Below, one piece after another: positions 32,296-41,115 of a stretch of DNA of 64,000 bases (positions are counted from its first letter, which is position 1; every line of letters starts with the position of its first letter). Below the pieces are notes generated by a model. It made no database searches. It was not told the origin of the DNA and saw nothing but the letters and a program-made list of their open reading frames with translations. The stretch comes from JASGDN01 sp049840815. GTDB lineage: Bacteria > Chloroflexota > Chloroflexia > Thermomicrobiales > UBA6265. The stretch lies in NCBI GenBank assembly GCA_049840815.1, contig JASGJI010000002.1, positions 1 through 64,000 of the forward strand. The letters run 5' to 3'. The position numbers were made by a program, and so were the translations under genes.

Positions 32296-32775
32296 CTCTC
32301 TCCCATCCGAGCGTTCCCCGCCCTTCCCAATTCCTCGCTCGCGTACAGCAGCGCCGCTCGCGTGAAGCATGCGGCGGATCGTGCTAAACGAATAGCCCAC
32401 CTGGTCCACAACCTGATCAATCGTCAACCCTTTTTCATAGAGCCGAACTGCCTGTCTGGCATCCTCGGGTGTCATCGGTTGCTTTCGAAACGAAACACCC
32501 TCTGCCAGGAGCAACTTCCGAAGCCCGCCCCGCGAGATGCTATACGCACGACTGAGGGCAGGAGTATCCTCGCCAGCGTTGTATCGAGCGACGAGTTCCT
32601 CGATCGCCTGAGGAGAGAGGCGCCGTCGAAGACTTCTGATTTCGGCTTCCTGCTTCTTGGCGGGGGCGCTCGGCAAATGCACTGCGCGCGATTGTTCGGC
32701 AAGCCTCGCTAATTCACCAGCGGTCGTCGGCAGGAGTGCCGATTTACTTGAGTACCCGTCCACACGGCCCACCAT
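32290..32775 (-). CDS. Helix-turn-helix protein related to recombinase tails, 161 aa
   Basis: The ATG at 32775 has GAGGAAG directly before it; an upstream in-frame GTG/ATG region (to 32826) would run through the terminator hairpin at 32779-32802. The C-terminal two thirds hold two helix-turn-helix units: LSPQAIEELVARYNAGEDTPALSRAYSISRGGLRKLL and MTPEDARQAVRLYEKGLTIDQVVDQVGYSFSTIRRML. Such units occur in the DNA-binding tails of serine recombinases and transposase helpers. No catalytic domain remains. It could be an excision factor, a regulator or the tail of a lost recombinase at the right end of the island. Confidence 0.6.
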   Translation of the reverse strand: MVGRVDGYSSKSALLPTTAGELARLAEQSRAVHLPSAPAKKQEAEIRSLRRRLSPQAIEELVARYNAGEDTPALSRAYSISRGGLRKLLLAEGVSFRKQPMTPEDARQAVRLYEKGLTIDQVVDQVGYSFSTIRRMLHASGAAVRERGIGKGGERSDGREL

Positions 32776-32778
32776 CTT

Positions 32779-32807
32779 CCTCGGACGAGTGATCGTCCGA
32801 GGTTTTT
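32779..32807 (+). terminator. Strong plus-strand terminator
   Basis: Arms CCTCGGACGA/TCGTCCGAGG with loop GTGA, followed by TTTTTG. It ends transcription running rightward from the repressor/protease genes, after passing antisense through the 32290-32775 gene. Confidence 0.85.
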
Positions 32808-32826
32808 GTTTCTCCAGGCAAACCAT

Positions 32827-33237
32827 ATTTCCAGATGCATCAGTTTCGATAGAGCTCTGGTCGATGCACGCGATCGCTTCGCGATTCCCACCTCCAGTCG
32901 GTGATCGATCACAGACAAAATGCCCATAATTCCACCCAATTCAGTCGGGATTATCATAACGGAATAGACATTCCGCTTACAAACATGGGTATCCATGCTC
33001 GCATCGTGACATGCTGCACAAAACATCCCGCTCCACCCGCGAATGAATCCCATTTCTCCTTGACCACAATCCGGCATCAGCGGAGAATACCCCCACGCAC
33101 GTCCCTTCGGGGAAGAACAGACAGAATCTCGAGTCGTTGTACAGAACACGGTCGAAACGGATCAGCAACTCGCATGTACGCGGGGTCACCGCGATTCCGG
33201 ATAACGGGCCGAACCGCATCTTCGGGGGGAATGGGGA
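32827..33237. other. Gene-free junction between island and chromosome
   Basis: I see no supportable gene, tRNA fragment or repeat in these 411 bases. Composition rises from AT-rich (32.82-33.0 kb) to GC-rich (33.1-33.2 kb), so the island boundary probably lies here. The promoter of the cytochrome b operon must be in the right part; no consensus boxes were found. Confidence 0.5.
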
Positions 33238-33966
33238 ATGAGACGCGAGCAAACGCTGGCCGATCGCATCACCGGGTCAGCGCTCTGGCGCTCTGTCGTC
33301 CGGCATGGCTATCCGGACACGCAGCGCAACCAGGCCCTGATCATCGCCAGCAATGTGTTCCTGCACATTCATCCGGTGAAGATCAAGCGCTATGCAACCA
33401 AGGTTACGTATACCTTCTGCCTCGGAGGACTTTCGTTCTTCATGTTCCTGGTGCTCGTCATGACCGGCGTGCTCCTGATGTTCTATTACGTTCCATCGGA
33501 TTCTCAGGCCTATCAGTCGATGCTCGATATCCAGGGCAGCGTCACCTTCGGCCAGCTGATGCGCAACATGCACCGCTGGGCCGCGCAAGGTATGGTCATC
33601 GCCGTCTTCCTGCACATGGGCCGCGTCTTCTATACCGGTTCCTACAAGCCGCCCCGGGAGTTCAACTGGGTCATCGGCGTGCTTCTGCTCGTCGTTACCT
33701 TCCTCCTCTCCTTCACTGGCTACCTGCTCCCGTGGGACCAGCTCGCCTACTGGGCCATCACCGTTGGCTCCAACATCGGTGGCGCTGCCCCGATCGTCGG
33801 CCCCCAGGTGAACCGGCTGCTTCTCGGCGATTTCCAGATCGGCCAGAGCACCCTCATTCGCTTCTACACCCTGCACGTCATCTTCCTGCCGCTGGTCGCA
33901 GCCTTCCTGATGGCCGTCCACTTCTGGCGGATCCGCAAGGACGGCGGCATCTCCGGCCCACTCTAG
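33238..33966 (+). CDS. Cytochrome b N-terminal (b6-type) subunit, 242 aa
   Basis: ATG at 33238. Four membrane spans with the haem-ligand histidines in NMHRWAAQGMVIAVFLHMGR and in the LHVIFLP / VHFWRIR spans; GYLLPWDQLAYWA is the Qo-site motif. It is the short split b6 form, with the remaining helices supplied by the next gene. The complex oxidises quinol (menaquinol in most Chloroflexota) and passes electrons to the Rieske protein in the membrane. First gene of a five-gene operon. Confidence 0.93.
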   Translation: MRREQTLADRITGSALWRSVVRHGYPDTQRNQALIIASNVFLHIHPVKIKRYATKVTYTFCLGGLSFFMFLVLVMTGVLLMFYYVPSDSQAYQSMLDIQGSVTFGQLMRNMHRWAAQGMVIAVFLHMGRVFYTGSYKPPREFNWVIGVLLLVVTFLLSFTGYLLPWDQLAYWAITVGSNIGGAAPIVGPQVNRLLLGDFQIGQSTLIRFYTLHVIFLPLVAAFLMAVHFWRIRKDGGISGPL

Positions 33967-34022
33967 GCCGTCCACTTCGCCGCGTATCGGCCTTGATGTC
34001 CTGAAGGGAGAGAGTCCACCTC

Positions 34023-34814
34023 ATGGCAGTTGCAGAACACGCGCCCAACCAGAATCCGGGCGCCGCAATCGACGAACAGAAGCGACAGAAACTCCTCGAG
34101 CTCGTCCGGGGGCGTGCACTGGCCCGCCCCACCGATCTCGCCGATGACGAGGTGATGGTCTGGCCATCCCTCGTGGTGGTGGAAGCCGTCTGCGCGGTTG
34201 TCTTCCTCGCCATTCTGACGGCGCTCTCGGTCCTCGTGAACGCACCGCTCCTGGAGCGCGCGAACCCGAACCAGACCCCGAACCCGTCCAAGGCGCCATG
34301 GTACTTCCTGAACCTTCAGGAAATGCTCCTGCACATGGATGCCGGCCTCGCCGGCGTCATCGTGCCGACCGTCGCCCTCGCCGCCATCGCCGCGATTCCG
34401 TACATCGATCGCAGCCCGCTCGGCGTCGGCATCCTCGGCACCTCCACCAAGGGCCGCCAGATCATCGCCTTCTCCGCTGTCTTCACCACCGTCGTCCTCA
34501 CCGGCATGATCCTCCTCGATGAGGCCATCGGCCGCGGTACCCAGTTCGGCCTCGGTCGCTACGCGCAGGACAACCTCGGGATGCCGGAATGGTTCGGCGG
34601 CATCGTCCTCTCCACCATCATCATGCTGGTCGCCATCGGCGTCCTCATGGCCATGGTGAAGGGGATCTTCCGGCCCACCACCCGCGAGATGGTCATCGCG
34701 CTCTACACCGGATTCTTCGTCAGCTACTGGGTACTCGCGATCTACGGAACGTCCTTCCGTGGTCCGGGCCAGGATCTCACCTGGCCGTGGGATCTCCCGC
34801 TGGTTCACCACTGA
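34023..34814 (+). CDS. Cytochrome bc-complex subunit IV-like protein, 263 aa
   Basis: ATG at 34023. After a hydrophilic start come membrane helices with the subunit-IV signature PNPSKAPWYFLNLQEML, where the Qo-site PEWY-type motif reads APWY. The protein is longer than PetD (160 aa), with extra C-terminal spans (EWFGGIVLSTIIMLVAIGV, LYTGFFVSYWVLAIYGTSF). It completes the cytochrome b of the preceding gene, 56 bases upstream. Confidence 0.88.
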   Translation: MAVAEHAPNQNPGAAIDEQKRQKLLELVRGRALARPTDLADDEVMVWPSLVVVEAVCAVVFLAILTALSVLVNAPLLERANPNQTPNPSKAPWYFLNLQEMLLHMDAGLAGVIVPTVALAAIAAIPYIDRSPLGVGILGTSTKGRQIIAFSAVFTTVVLTGMILLDEAIGRGTQFGLGRYAQDNLGMPEWFGGIVLSTIIMLVAIGVLMAMVKGIFRPTTREMVIALYTGFFVSYWVLAIYGTSFRGPGQDLTWPWDLPLVHH

Positions 34815-34900
34815 TCGTCCTTGCGGCCGCCTCACAGGCGAGGCGGCCGCTGCCCGGTGGGATATCCCACCGGCTGTACCGTGGAAGGAACAACGCCGAC

Positions 34901-35494
34901 ATGACACCGATGGTCAAGACGTTGGCCGGACTCGCCGGGGGCTGGGCAATCAGCCGGGCGATCGGGCTGGCCTCCCGCCTCCACGCCGGCCACGGCGAAT
35001 CCAGCGCGAAGAAGCTGCAATCGCGCCGTCTCTTCACCCGCAACGCGGTGATGGGCGGAGCCGGCGTCCTCCTGCTCCAGGCCGGGGCCGGCTTCGTCTA
35101 TCTCCTCTGGCCGAACAAGACCGGCGCCTTCGGTGGCGAAATCGCGGTCCCGGCGTCATCGGTTCCTGCCGTTAACGGCACACCGTTCCGCTATGCGCCC
35201 GGCAAGTTCTACATCGTCCACACCGAGGATGGTGTCGAGGCCCTCTACTGGAAGTGCGTCCACCTCGGCTGCACCGTCCCCTGGGTCGAGAGCCAGCATG
35301 AGTTCCACTGCCCGTGTCACGGGTCCGTGTACGAGTACGATGGTTCCCGCGTCTCTGGCCCCGCCACCCGCGCGCTCGATGCGATGCCGGTGACGGTTGA
35401 TGACAAGGGCAACCTGACCGTCAACACCAATCCCGGCGCCCTGATCATCCGCTCGCACTATGAGCCGTCGAACGCAACGCCGTACTCCTTCTAG
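34901..35494 (+). CDS. Rieske iron-sulfur protein, 197 aa
   Basis: ATG at 34901 with GGAAGGAA upstream. An N-terminal region with one membrane span (MGGAGVLLLQAGAGFVYLLW) precedes the soluble Rieske domain with the cluster motifs CVHLGC and CPCHGS, two Cys and two His binding the 2Fe-2S centre plus the disulphide cysteines. It takes an electron from quinol in the bc-type complex. A twin-arginine is not obvious, though RRLFTRN precedes the span. Confidence 0.94.
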   Translation: MTPMVKTLAGLAGGWAISRAIGLASRLHAGHGESSAKKLQSRRLFTRNAVMGGAGVLLLQAGAGFVYLLWPNKTGAFGGEIAVPASSVPAVNGTPFRYAPGKFYIVHTEDGVEALYWKCVHLGCTVPWVESQHEFHCPCHGSVYEYDGSRVSGPATRALDAMPVTVDDKGNLTVNTNPGALIIRSHYEPSNATPYSF

Positions 35495-35550
35495 GATCGG
35501 CTCCCGGAAGGGCGTTCGGCGCCTGACGACGGGGTGAGGAGAGAAGTAGC

Positions 35551-36492
35551 GTGGGAGCAGTACAAAAGCTCGCAACCGTGGTCATGATCGGACTCGTCGC
35601 AATGGCGACGGTGTTCCTGGTCTATGCCGCGAACGAACCGGACCGGCGCGACACCCAGATCACGCGGCAGGATGACCTCGCCATCGAGCGTGGCACCGAG
35701 CTCTACATCACCTACTGCCTCCAGTGTCACGCACCGGACGGCACCGGCGCGATGGAAGGCACCGGTCGTATCGGCGGCGTTCTCAACCAGAGCAAGATCG
35801 CTGACAAGTCCGGCCTGCCAATCGTCTACCAGTCCGACGATCCGTCCATGCAGGTGAAGGCGGAGCATTTCATCCGCTACCGCCTCGAGAACGGCGCGCC
35901 TGGCGATCCCCGCCTGACGCTGCTGATGCCGGCCTTCGGGCAGGATCTCAATGTCGAGCAGATCAACGACCTCGTCTACATGATCATGCATGTCGACTGG
36001 AACTACGTGTACAACGAGTCGGTCATCACCACTGGCCACAATGAGCAGACCGCCGTCTGCGCCACTGATTCGACCAACGCGATCTGCTCCGAGAAGGAGC
36101 CGGTGGCCTACCCGACTGTGCCGCCCACCGTCGCTCCAACAGCCGACGCCAGTGCAGCGGCCACTCCGGCTGCGGCCAGCGGTGACTCCGGCACGACGGC
36201 AAGCGGTGACACTGCCGGTGGCCCCGTCCTTGAACTCGACGCGCAGGACGTGACCTGGAGCCAGAAGGACATCACCCTCAAGCCGGGCGACACCTTCACG
36301 GTCAAGAACACCGGCGTCCTACTCCACGATTTCGTGGTCGACGAACTCGGCATCAAGGTCGACGTCGCCTCCGGTGAATCCGTAACAGTCACGATTCCGG
36401 CCGATGCGAAGCCCGGCACGTACACCTTCTATTGCAGCCAGCCCGGCCACAAGGAATCGGGAATGACCGGCACGCTGACCATTGGCAGCTAG
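35551..36492 (+). CDS. Cytochrome c fused to a cupredoxin, 313 aa
   Basis: GTG start behind GAGGAGAG. N-terminal signal or anchor segment (residues 5-26), then a cytochrome c domain with CLQCH haem site and a distal Met in LLMPAFGQD. A Thr/Ala/Pro linker (about 195-225) leads to a plastocyanin-like domain with copper ligands His (LLHDF), Cys and His (FYCSQPGH) and Met (SGMTG). One polypeptide thus carries two electron carriers outside the membrane, probably shuttling from the bc-type complex to a terminal oxidase. The fusion is uncommon. Confidence 0.92.
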   Translation: MGAVQKLATVVMIGLVAMATVFLVYAANEPDRRDTQITRQDDLAIERGTELYITYCLQCHAPDGTGAMEGTGRIGGVLNQSKIADKSGLPIVYQSDDPSMQVKAEHFIRYRLENGAPGDPRLTLLMPAFGQDLNVEQINDLVYMIMHVDWNYVYNESVITTGHNEQTAVCATDSTNAICSEKEPVAYPTVPPTVAPTADASAAATPAAASGDSGTTASGDTAGGPVLELDAQDVTWSQKDITLKPGDTFTVKNTGVLLHDFVVDELGIKVDVASGESVTVTIPADAKPGTYTFYCSQPGHKESGMTGTLTIGS

Positions 36493-36525
36493 GCGCGGGA
36501 CGATCCCCGGAAAGGACCTTCTGAC

Positions 36526-36732
36526 ATGCTCGTCTCCAACATGGGTCTCGTCTTCGGTGTGCTCTCGGACACCGTGGAGGTCATCCTCGCCGTCGCGATG
36601 ATGATCGGTGGTATCGTCCTCACCTGGCTCGTCCAGAAATGGGCGGACAAGGCGGGCGAGCATCCCGGCGCCACCAACGTCGGCAAGGGCGGTGGCAGCA
36701 GCCAGTACGAGCAGCGCTCCATCCGCAACTAA
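36526..36732 (+). CDS. Small membrane protein of the bc operon, 68 aa
   Basis: ATG behind GGAAAGGA. One membrane span (about residues 14-37, DTVEVILAVAMMIGGIVLTWLV) followed by a polar Gly/Ser-rich tail. No family is recognised. Last gene of the operon, 33 bases after the cytochrome c-cupredoxin gene and 17 bases before a strong terminator. Probably a small stabilising subunit. Confidence 0.8.
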   Translation: MLVSNMGLVFGVLSDTVEVILAVAMMIGGIVLTWLVQKWADKAGEHPGATNVGKGGGSSQYEQRSIRN

Positions 36733-36749
36733 TCCCAACACATCGCATA

Positions 36750-36795
36750 CGGAAGCGGGGACGTGCCAGATTCGGCACGTCCCCGCTTCCGTTTC
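36750..36795 (+). terminator. Terminator of the bc operon
   Basis: Perfect 18-bp arms beginning CGGAAGCGGGGACGTGCC, loop AGATTC, then TTTCC. Confidence 0.88.
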
Positions 36796-36840
36796 CGGCG
36801 ATCCGTCGCGCTGGCCCCACGAACGGAGTATCCTGAACCC

Positions 36841-37326
36841 ATGAAACGACGCGACCAGCCCGCCATCCCCACCATCGATGCCGAGAAATCCTACCTCTGG
36901 TGCGACAGCTGCCGCCGCAGCTTCCGGCTGGAGGACGTGGAAGGCGAGCGTTGCTCCATCTGCGGCAGCGAACTCCGGCCGATGGGCAAGTTCTCGGCAA
37001 TCGTGCGCGGCTTCATGTCCAACGAGCTCTCCGCTTCTCCGCTGGAGACCAAGCATCGCCAGCTCGTGCGCCTGATCTGGACCCGCAACGGCATGGGCGA
37101 GGAGTACTACAAGGTCATCGCACCGGAGATCTCCTACAACCGGTTCGAGGCCCGCGTCACCGACCTCCTCTGTCGCGGCGCGCGAGAGGGCTGGGTCAGG
37201 TTCGTCTTCCCTCCGGCGCCAAGTGGCGACGAAGCCGCCTACCGCCTCGAGTTCGACGACGAGGACCGCTTCATCACCGAACTCCAGCTCCTGTTCGATC
37301 CATCCTCGGAGACCGCATCCGCATGA
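36841..37326 (+). CDS. Zinc-ribbon protein of unknown function, 161 aa
   Basis: ATG at 36841. Residues 20-50 form a zinc ribbon (CDSC ... CSIC). The middle is helical (LETKHRQLVRLIWTRNGMGEEYYKVI) and the end acidic. No enzyme motif is seen. Its stop overlaps the start of the cyclodeaminase-family gene (ATGA), so the two are co-translated. The ribbon may bind nucleic acid or a protein. Confidence 0.78.
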   Translation: MKRRDQPAIPTIDAEKSYLWCDSCRRSFRLEDVEGERCSICGSELRPMGKFSAIVRGFMSNELSASPLETKHRQLVRLIWTRNGMGEEYYKVIAPEISYNRFEARVTDLLCRGAREGWVRFVFPPAPSGDEAAYRLEFDDEDRFITELQLLFDPSSETASA

Positions 37327-37958
37327 CCGAAACGACCGCTCGCCCCATCGCCGGCCGCACCATTGGGGATTACGCCGCCGCCGCCGGATCGGCCGCGCCC
37401 ATGCCCGGGGGCGGCAGCGTCTCCGGCGTCGTGGGAGCCCTCGCCGCCGCGCTCGCCCAGATGGTCGCCAACGTCTCCGCCAAGCACGCCGACGATCCCC
37501 GCTTCGCCGAACAAGCCGCCACCCTGCAGACGCGCGTCGATGCCTTCCTGAACGGCGCGGAGGCCGACGAAGCCGCCTATGGAGGCTACATCGCCACCAC
37601 CCGCCTGCCGAAGTCCACCGCCGAGGAGAAGACCGCCCGCACGCAGGCCGTGCAGGCCGCCCTCCGCGAATCCGCCTTCGCACCGCTCGCCATCGCCCGC
37701 AACGCAGCCAACCTGCTGGACGATCTGACGCCCGTGATCGAACTCGGCGCGAAGAACATCCTCTCCGATGCCGAGGTCGCCATCATCTTCGGTGAAGCTG
37801 CCGTCTGCGGCGCCCTCGTGAACGTCCGCGCCAACCTCCCATGGCTGAAGGACGACGCCCTCGTCGCCGAGCTGACGGAGGCCATCGCCGACACGGAGTC
37901 CCGCGCGCGCATCGCCGCCGAACTTGCCCGCCAGACCCTCGCCGCCCGCAACGCCTGA
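37323..37958 (+). CDS. Cyclodeaminase/cyclohydrolase family protein, 211 aa
   Basis: The ATG overlaps the previous stop. It has the family's N-terminal GDYAAAAGSAAPMPGGGSVSGVVGALAAALAQMV and the all-helical remainder typical of formiminotetrahydrofolate cyclodeaminase (FTCD C-terminal domain) and FchA. The family converts formimino- or methenyl-tetrahydrofolate in one-carbon metabolism. Which reaction it catalyses here cannot be told. A terminator follows 16 bases later. Confidence 0.87.
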   Translation: MTETTARPIAGRTIGDYAAAAGSAAPMPGGGSVSGVVGALAAALAQMVANVSAKHADDPRFAEQAATLQTRVDAFLNGAEADEAAYGGYIATTRLPKSTAEEKTARTQAVQAALRESAFAPLAIARNAANLLDDLTPVIELGAKNILSDAEVAIIFGEAAVCGALVNVRANLPWLKDDALVAELTEAIADTESRARIAAELARQTLAARNA

Positions 37959-37974
37959 TCCCGACCGATGACAC

Positions 37975-38013
37975 AGACCGACCGGGCGGCGTAGACCACC
38001 CGGTCGGTCTTTC
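37975..38013. terminator. Terminator between convergent genes
   Basis: Arms AGACCGACCGGG/CCCGGTCGGTCT with a 12-nt loop and TTTCCC on the plus strand, between the cyclodeaminase and YifB genes. Confidence 0.82.
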
Positions 38014-38032
38014 CCGTTGTCGATATCGTCGG

Positions 38033-39556
38033 CTACCTGTCCGCCTGGCGCGGTCGGTACTGCAGCGCCTCCGCGACGTGCGTTGTCTGCACCGCCTCGG
38101 ACTCCGCGAGATCCGCGATCGTCCGCGCCAGCTTCAGCACCCGATGATACGCCCGCGCGGAAAGGCTCAGCTGCCGCACCGCCGCCTTCATCAGGCTCTC
38201 GCCCGCCGCATCCAGCCGCACGAATTTCTGCACGTCCTTCGGACGCATATCGGCGTTCGTCAGCACATCCCCGCCGGAGAAGCGCCTCCGCTGGACTGCC
38301 CGCGCCCGTTCCACCCGCGCTCGCACCGAGGTCGAGGTCTCCCCCGGACGCCGATCCGCCAACTGCTCGTACTCGATACGCGGCACGTCCAGATGAATGT
38401 CGATCCGATCGAGCAACGGCCCGCTGATCCGCTTCTGATACCCCGTCACCGCCGATGGCGCGCACCGGCATTCCCGCACCGGATCGCCGAAGAACCCGCA
38501 TGGACAGGGGTTCATCGCCGCCACCAGCGTCACATTCGCCGGAAACGCGATCGTTCCGGATGCCCGCGCAATCGTCACCCGCCGGTCCTCCAGCGGCTGC
38601 CGCAGCACTTCAAGCGTCTGCGTGCTGAACTCCGGCAGCTCGTCGAGGAACAGCACGCCGCGATGCGCGAGGCTGATCTCCCCAGGGCGCGGCGTTGTCC
38701 CACCACCGACCAGCCCGGCATGACTCGTCGTGTGATGCGGCGAACGAAACGGACGCTCCCGAATGAGCGGCGTTTCCGGTGGCAGGAGACCGCGCACACT
38801 GTAGATGCGCGTCACCTCCAACGCCTCATCGAGGCTCATCGCCGGCAGGATCGACGGCACAGCTCGCGCCAGCAGCGTCTTCCCTGAACCAGGAGGACCA
38901 CTCATGATGAGGTTGTGCGCACCCGCCGCCGCGACTTCCAGCCCGCGCTTGACATGCTCCTGCCCCCGCACATCGGCGAAATCCGTCGCATGCGCCCAGG
39001 CCTCGCTCTCCGCTGCCGCCAGGTTCGGGCGCGTCGGACCAAGCGGGATGATGCCGGTCAGGTGCGACATCAGGTCGGAGAGCGTGCCGATGCCGAACAC
39101 CTCCACGCCCTCGATCAACGCGGCCTCCTGCGCATCGACTGCCGGCACGAACGCCCGCCGCAACCCCTTCTCCGCCGCCAGCGCGACCATCGAGAGAATG
39201 CCCGGCGTATGCCGCAGGATGCCGTCCAGTGACAGTTCGCCGACGATCAGCGCATCGCTCATGTCGGCAACGACCTGCCCCGAACTCAGCAGGATACCCA
39301 GGGCGATGGGCAGGTCGTAGATCGGTCCAGCCTTCTTCAGGTCCGCCGGTGCGAGGTTGATCGTCACCTTCCCGAACGGGAAGCTGTAGCGCGAGTTCCG
39401 AAGCGCCGCCCGAACGCGCTCCTTGCTCTCCTGCACGGCGGCATCCGGCAGACCGACAACGATCATCCCCGGCTGCCCCGACCCGACGTCGACCTCCACT
39501 TCAACCAGCACGCCATCGAGCCCGATCACCGCGCAGCTGAAGACCTTCGCGAGCAT
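38033..39556 (-). CDS. YifB/ComM family Mg-chelatase-like ATPase, 507 aa
   Basis: ATG at 39556 with GGAGGTGACG upstream. N-terminal ChlI-like domain (LAKVFSCAVIGLDGVLVEVEVDVG, IVVGLPDAAVQESKERVRAAL), then an AAA+ module with Walker A GPPGSGKT, VLFLDELPEF and a zinc-like CPCGFFGDPVRECRC, then the Mg-chelatase C-terminal helical domain. ComM-type helicases extend heteroduplexes during natural transformation; elsewhere the role is less clear. Single gene. Confidence 0.93.
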   Translation of the reverse strand: MLAKVFSCAVIGLDGVLVEVEVDVGSGQPGMIVVGLPDAAVQESKERVRAALRNSRYSFPFGKVTINLAPADLKKAGPIYDLPIALGILLSSGQVVADMSDALIVGELSLDGILRHTPGILSMVALAAEKGLRRAFVPAVDAQEAALIEGVEVFGIGTLSDLMSHLTGIIPLGPTRPNLAAAESEAWAHATDFADVRGQEHVKRGLEVAAAGAHNLIMSGPPGSGKTLLARAVPSILPAMSLDEALEVTRIYSVRGLLPPETPLIRERPFRSPHHTTSHAGLVGGGTTPRPGEISLAHRGVLFLDELPEFSTQTLEVLRQPLEDRRVTIARASGTIAFPANVTLVAAMNPCPCGFFGDPVRECRCAPSAVTGYQKRISGPLLDRIDIHLDVPRIEYEQLADRRPGETSTSVRARVERARAVQRRRFSGGDVLTNADMRPKDVQKFVRLDAAGESLMKAAVRQLSLSARAYHRVLKLARTIADLAESEAVQTTHVAEALQYRPRQADR

Positions 39557-40005
39557 CGTCACCTCCGGGAATATGTCGATTCCATGCGCACTGTAGCAGG
39601 AGGGGAGAGGTGAGAGAAGTGAGACGGGAGGAACGCATGACGTAGGGTGACCGGCGATAGCGCGAGACTCCCACCCTGAACGATGGCGGCTTCCTCGGAG
39701 ATGCGGCCTATTGCCGGTCGCTCGTATGCCTGCGGGCAGAGAGACGAAGGCTAAAAGGCCATCCCATGGGTCAGGATCCAGCGCGGGCCATCGTGCCACC
39801 TGGCCCAACACTCCTACCGCTCATCTCGTTCCGCCGTCCCCTCTCCCCTCCCGGCGGGCAACATTCCGTTCATGCGGGTTGTGACTTCGGGAGCGATCAT
39901 GGTACAAGAACCTGATTGTCCAGCCGGACTGCGCCAGATCCATCGCCATGGACCGCACCGGCTGCCCTGCGCCGGGATCGCGCGAATCCGGGAATCATTC
40001 ACTCC
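39557..40005. other. Upstream region of the his operon
   Basis: No supportable gene in 449 bases. The purine-rich stretch at about 39598-39640 (GAGAGGTGAGAGAAGTGAGA) resembles the arms of the inverted repeats at 43.5 and 55.8 kb. A short frame at about 39932-39990 contains three His in seven residues (HRHGPHR), which could be a weak his leader peptide; no clear attenuator hairpin pair was found. Confidence 0.35.
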
Positions 40006-40953
40006 ATGTCTGCGTCCACTGTCCTCACGCCTGCACCAGCGAACGAGATTGCCGAAGCCATGCCCACGTCACGCCTCCTCATCAACGGGAACGACCAGCT
40101 CCGCCTGGCCGTCCAGCGGTCCGGTCGCCTGACGGAACAGTCCCTCGAACTCCTGCATCACATCGGCCTCAACTTCGAGACCTACGGCCAGCGCCTCTTC
40201 TCGAAGGCTCGCAACTTCCCGCTCGCCATCCTCTATGCACGGGACGACGATATCCCCGATTACGTCGCCCTCGGCACCGTCGATCTCGGCGTCGTCGGGC
40301 GCAACCTCGTCCATGAGAAGAACGCCGATGTCATCGAGCTGTTGCCCCTGGGGTATGGCTATTGCTCGCTGGTCGTCGCTGTGCCGAACGACTCCGAGTT
40401 CACCTCGCCGGAACAGCTGAAGCACGCCAGGATCGCCACCTCCTACCCGGAGTCCGCCCGCAAGTACTTCGCGTCCATCGGCGGGAATCCCGAGATCATC
40501 GAGATCAGCGGCTCCGTCGAGGTCGCCCCGGCCCTTGGCGTGGCCGATGCCATCGTCGAGCTGACCGCTACCGGGTCGTCGCTCCAGCTGAACGACCTGA
40601 AGCCGATCTACACGATCCTCGAATCCGAGGCTGTCCTCGTCGCCAACGCCGGGGCGCTGGAGGATCCGATCAAGCGGCCGTTGATCGACCGCCTGCTGAT
40701 GCGCATTCGCGCCGTGCAACTCGCGACCCAGTACAAGTACGTGATGATGAACGCCCCGGAAGACGCGCTGGAGGCCATCCGCGCCATCCTGCCCGGCCAG
40801 AAGGCACCGACCGTGGTGCCCCTCGCCGATCCGGGGTGGGTCGCCGTGCATTCGGTGATCGAGGAAGAGGTCTTCTGGGAGAAGATCGAGCTCTTGCGCG
40901 AGGCCGGTGCCAGCGCCATCATCGTCTCCGCCATCGACAAGTTCCTCGTCTAG
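40006..40953 (+). CDS. hisG: ATP phosphoribosyltransferase (long HisG), 315 aa
   Basis: ATG at 40006; an ATG at 40060 is an alternative. Domains: periplasmic-binding-like catalytic core with RLAVQRSGRLTEQSLELL and the PRPP-loop region LGVADAIVELTATGSSL, then the C-terminal ACT-like regulatory domain (about 225-315), so the histidine-inhibited long form. It condenses ATP with PRPP in the first step of histidine synthesis. First gene of the his operon, though a hairpin separates it from hisC. Confidence 0.94.
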   Translation: MSASTVLTPAPANEIAEAMPTSRLLINGNDQLRLAVQRSGRLTEQSLELLHHIGLNFETYGQRLFSKARNFPLAILYARDDDIPDYVALGTVDLGVVGRNLVHEKNADVIELLPLGYGYCSLVVAVPNDSEFTSPEQLKHARIATSYPESARKYFASIGGNPEIIEISGSVEVAPALGVADAIVELTATGSSLQLNDLKPIYTILESEAVLVANAGALEDPIKRPLIDRLLMRIRAVQLATQYKYVMMNAPEDALEAIRAILPGQKAPTVVPLADPGWVAVHSVIEEEVFWEKIELLREAGASAIIVSAIDKFLV

Positions 40954-40973
40954 CGTTCAACGGCGGAACCGTA

Positions 40974-41007
40974 AAACGGGGATCGGCTCTGGAGCCGGTC
41001 CCCGTTT
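40974..41007 (+). terminator. Hairpin after hisG
   Basis: Arms AAACGGGGATCGGCTC and AGCCGGTCCCCGTTT (one bulge), loop TGG, followed by CCCGTTTC. It may lower expression of the genes downstream of hisG. Confidence 0.65.
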
Positions 41008-41115
41008 CCCGTTTCGGCACGGCACATGGCGGCCATCTCGGATAGAATCGGGACATCAGCACGCATCACCGTCGATGCCCTCCCCCGCCGCCTTTCCCAC
41101 GAGGTTCATCCGTCC

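Larger units (their letters stand above)
1378..32826. mobile_element. Accessory/integrative island beside tRNA-Val
   Basis: Between tRNA-Val and the cytochrome b operon lie a serine recombinase, a mobilisation-like operon, toxin-export genes, CBASS, Fic, XRE/protease regulators and several gene remnants, with no housekeeping gene. Local AT-rich patches (for example 10197-10540) and five apparent frameshifts set it apart from the flanks. The left edge is at or just after the tRNA. The right edge is not defined: I searched 32.8-33.2 kb by eye for a copy of the tRNA 3' end or of 1378-1500 and found none. It may be several nested insertions rather than one element. Confidence 0.65.

Noticed and set aside
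32776..33237. Right attachment site copying the tRNA-Val 3' end
   Set aside because: I compared this stretch by eye with 1340-1500 and found no convincing repeat, so no att site is annotated.
39932..39990. his attenuator leader peptide
   Set aside because: Only three histidines in seven residues, no run of His codons and no alternative hairpins found; mentioned only as a weak possibility.
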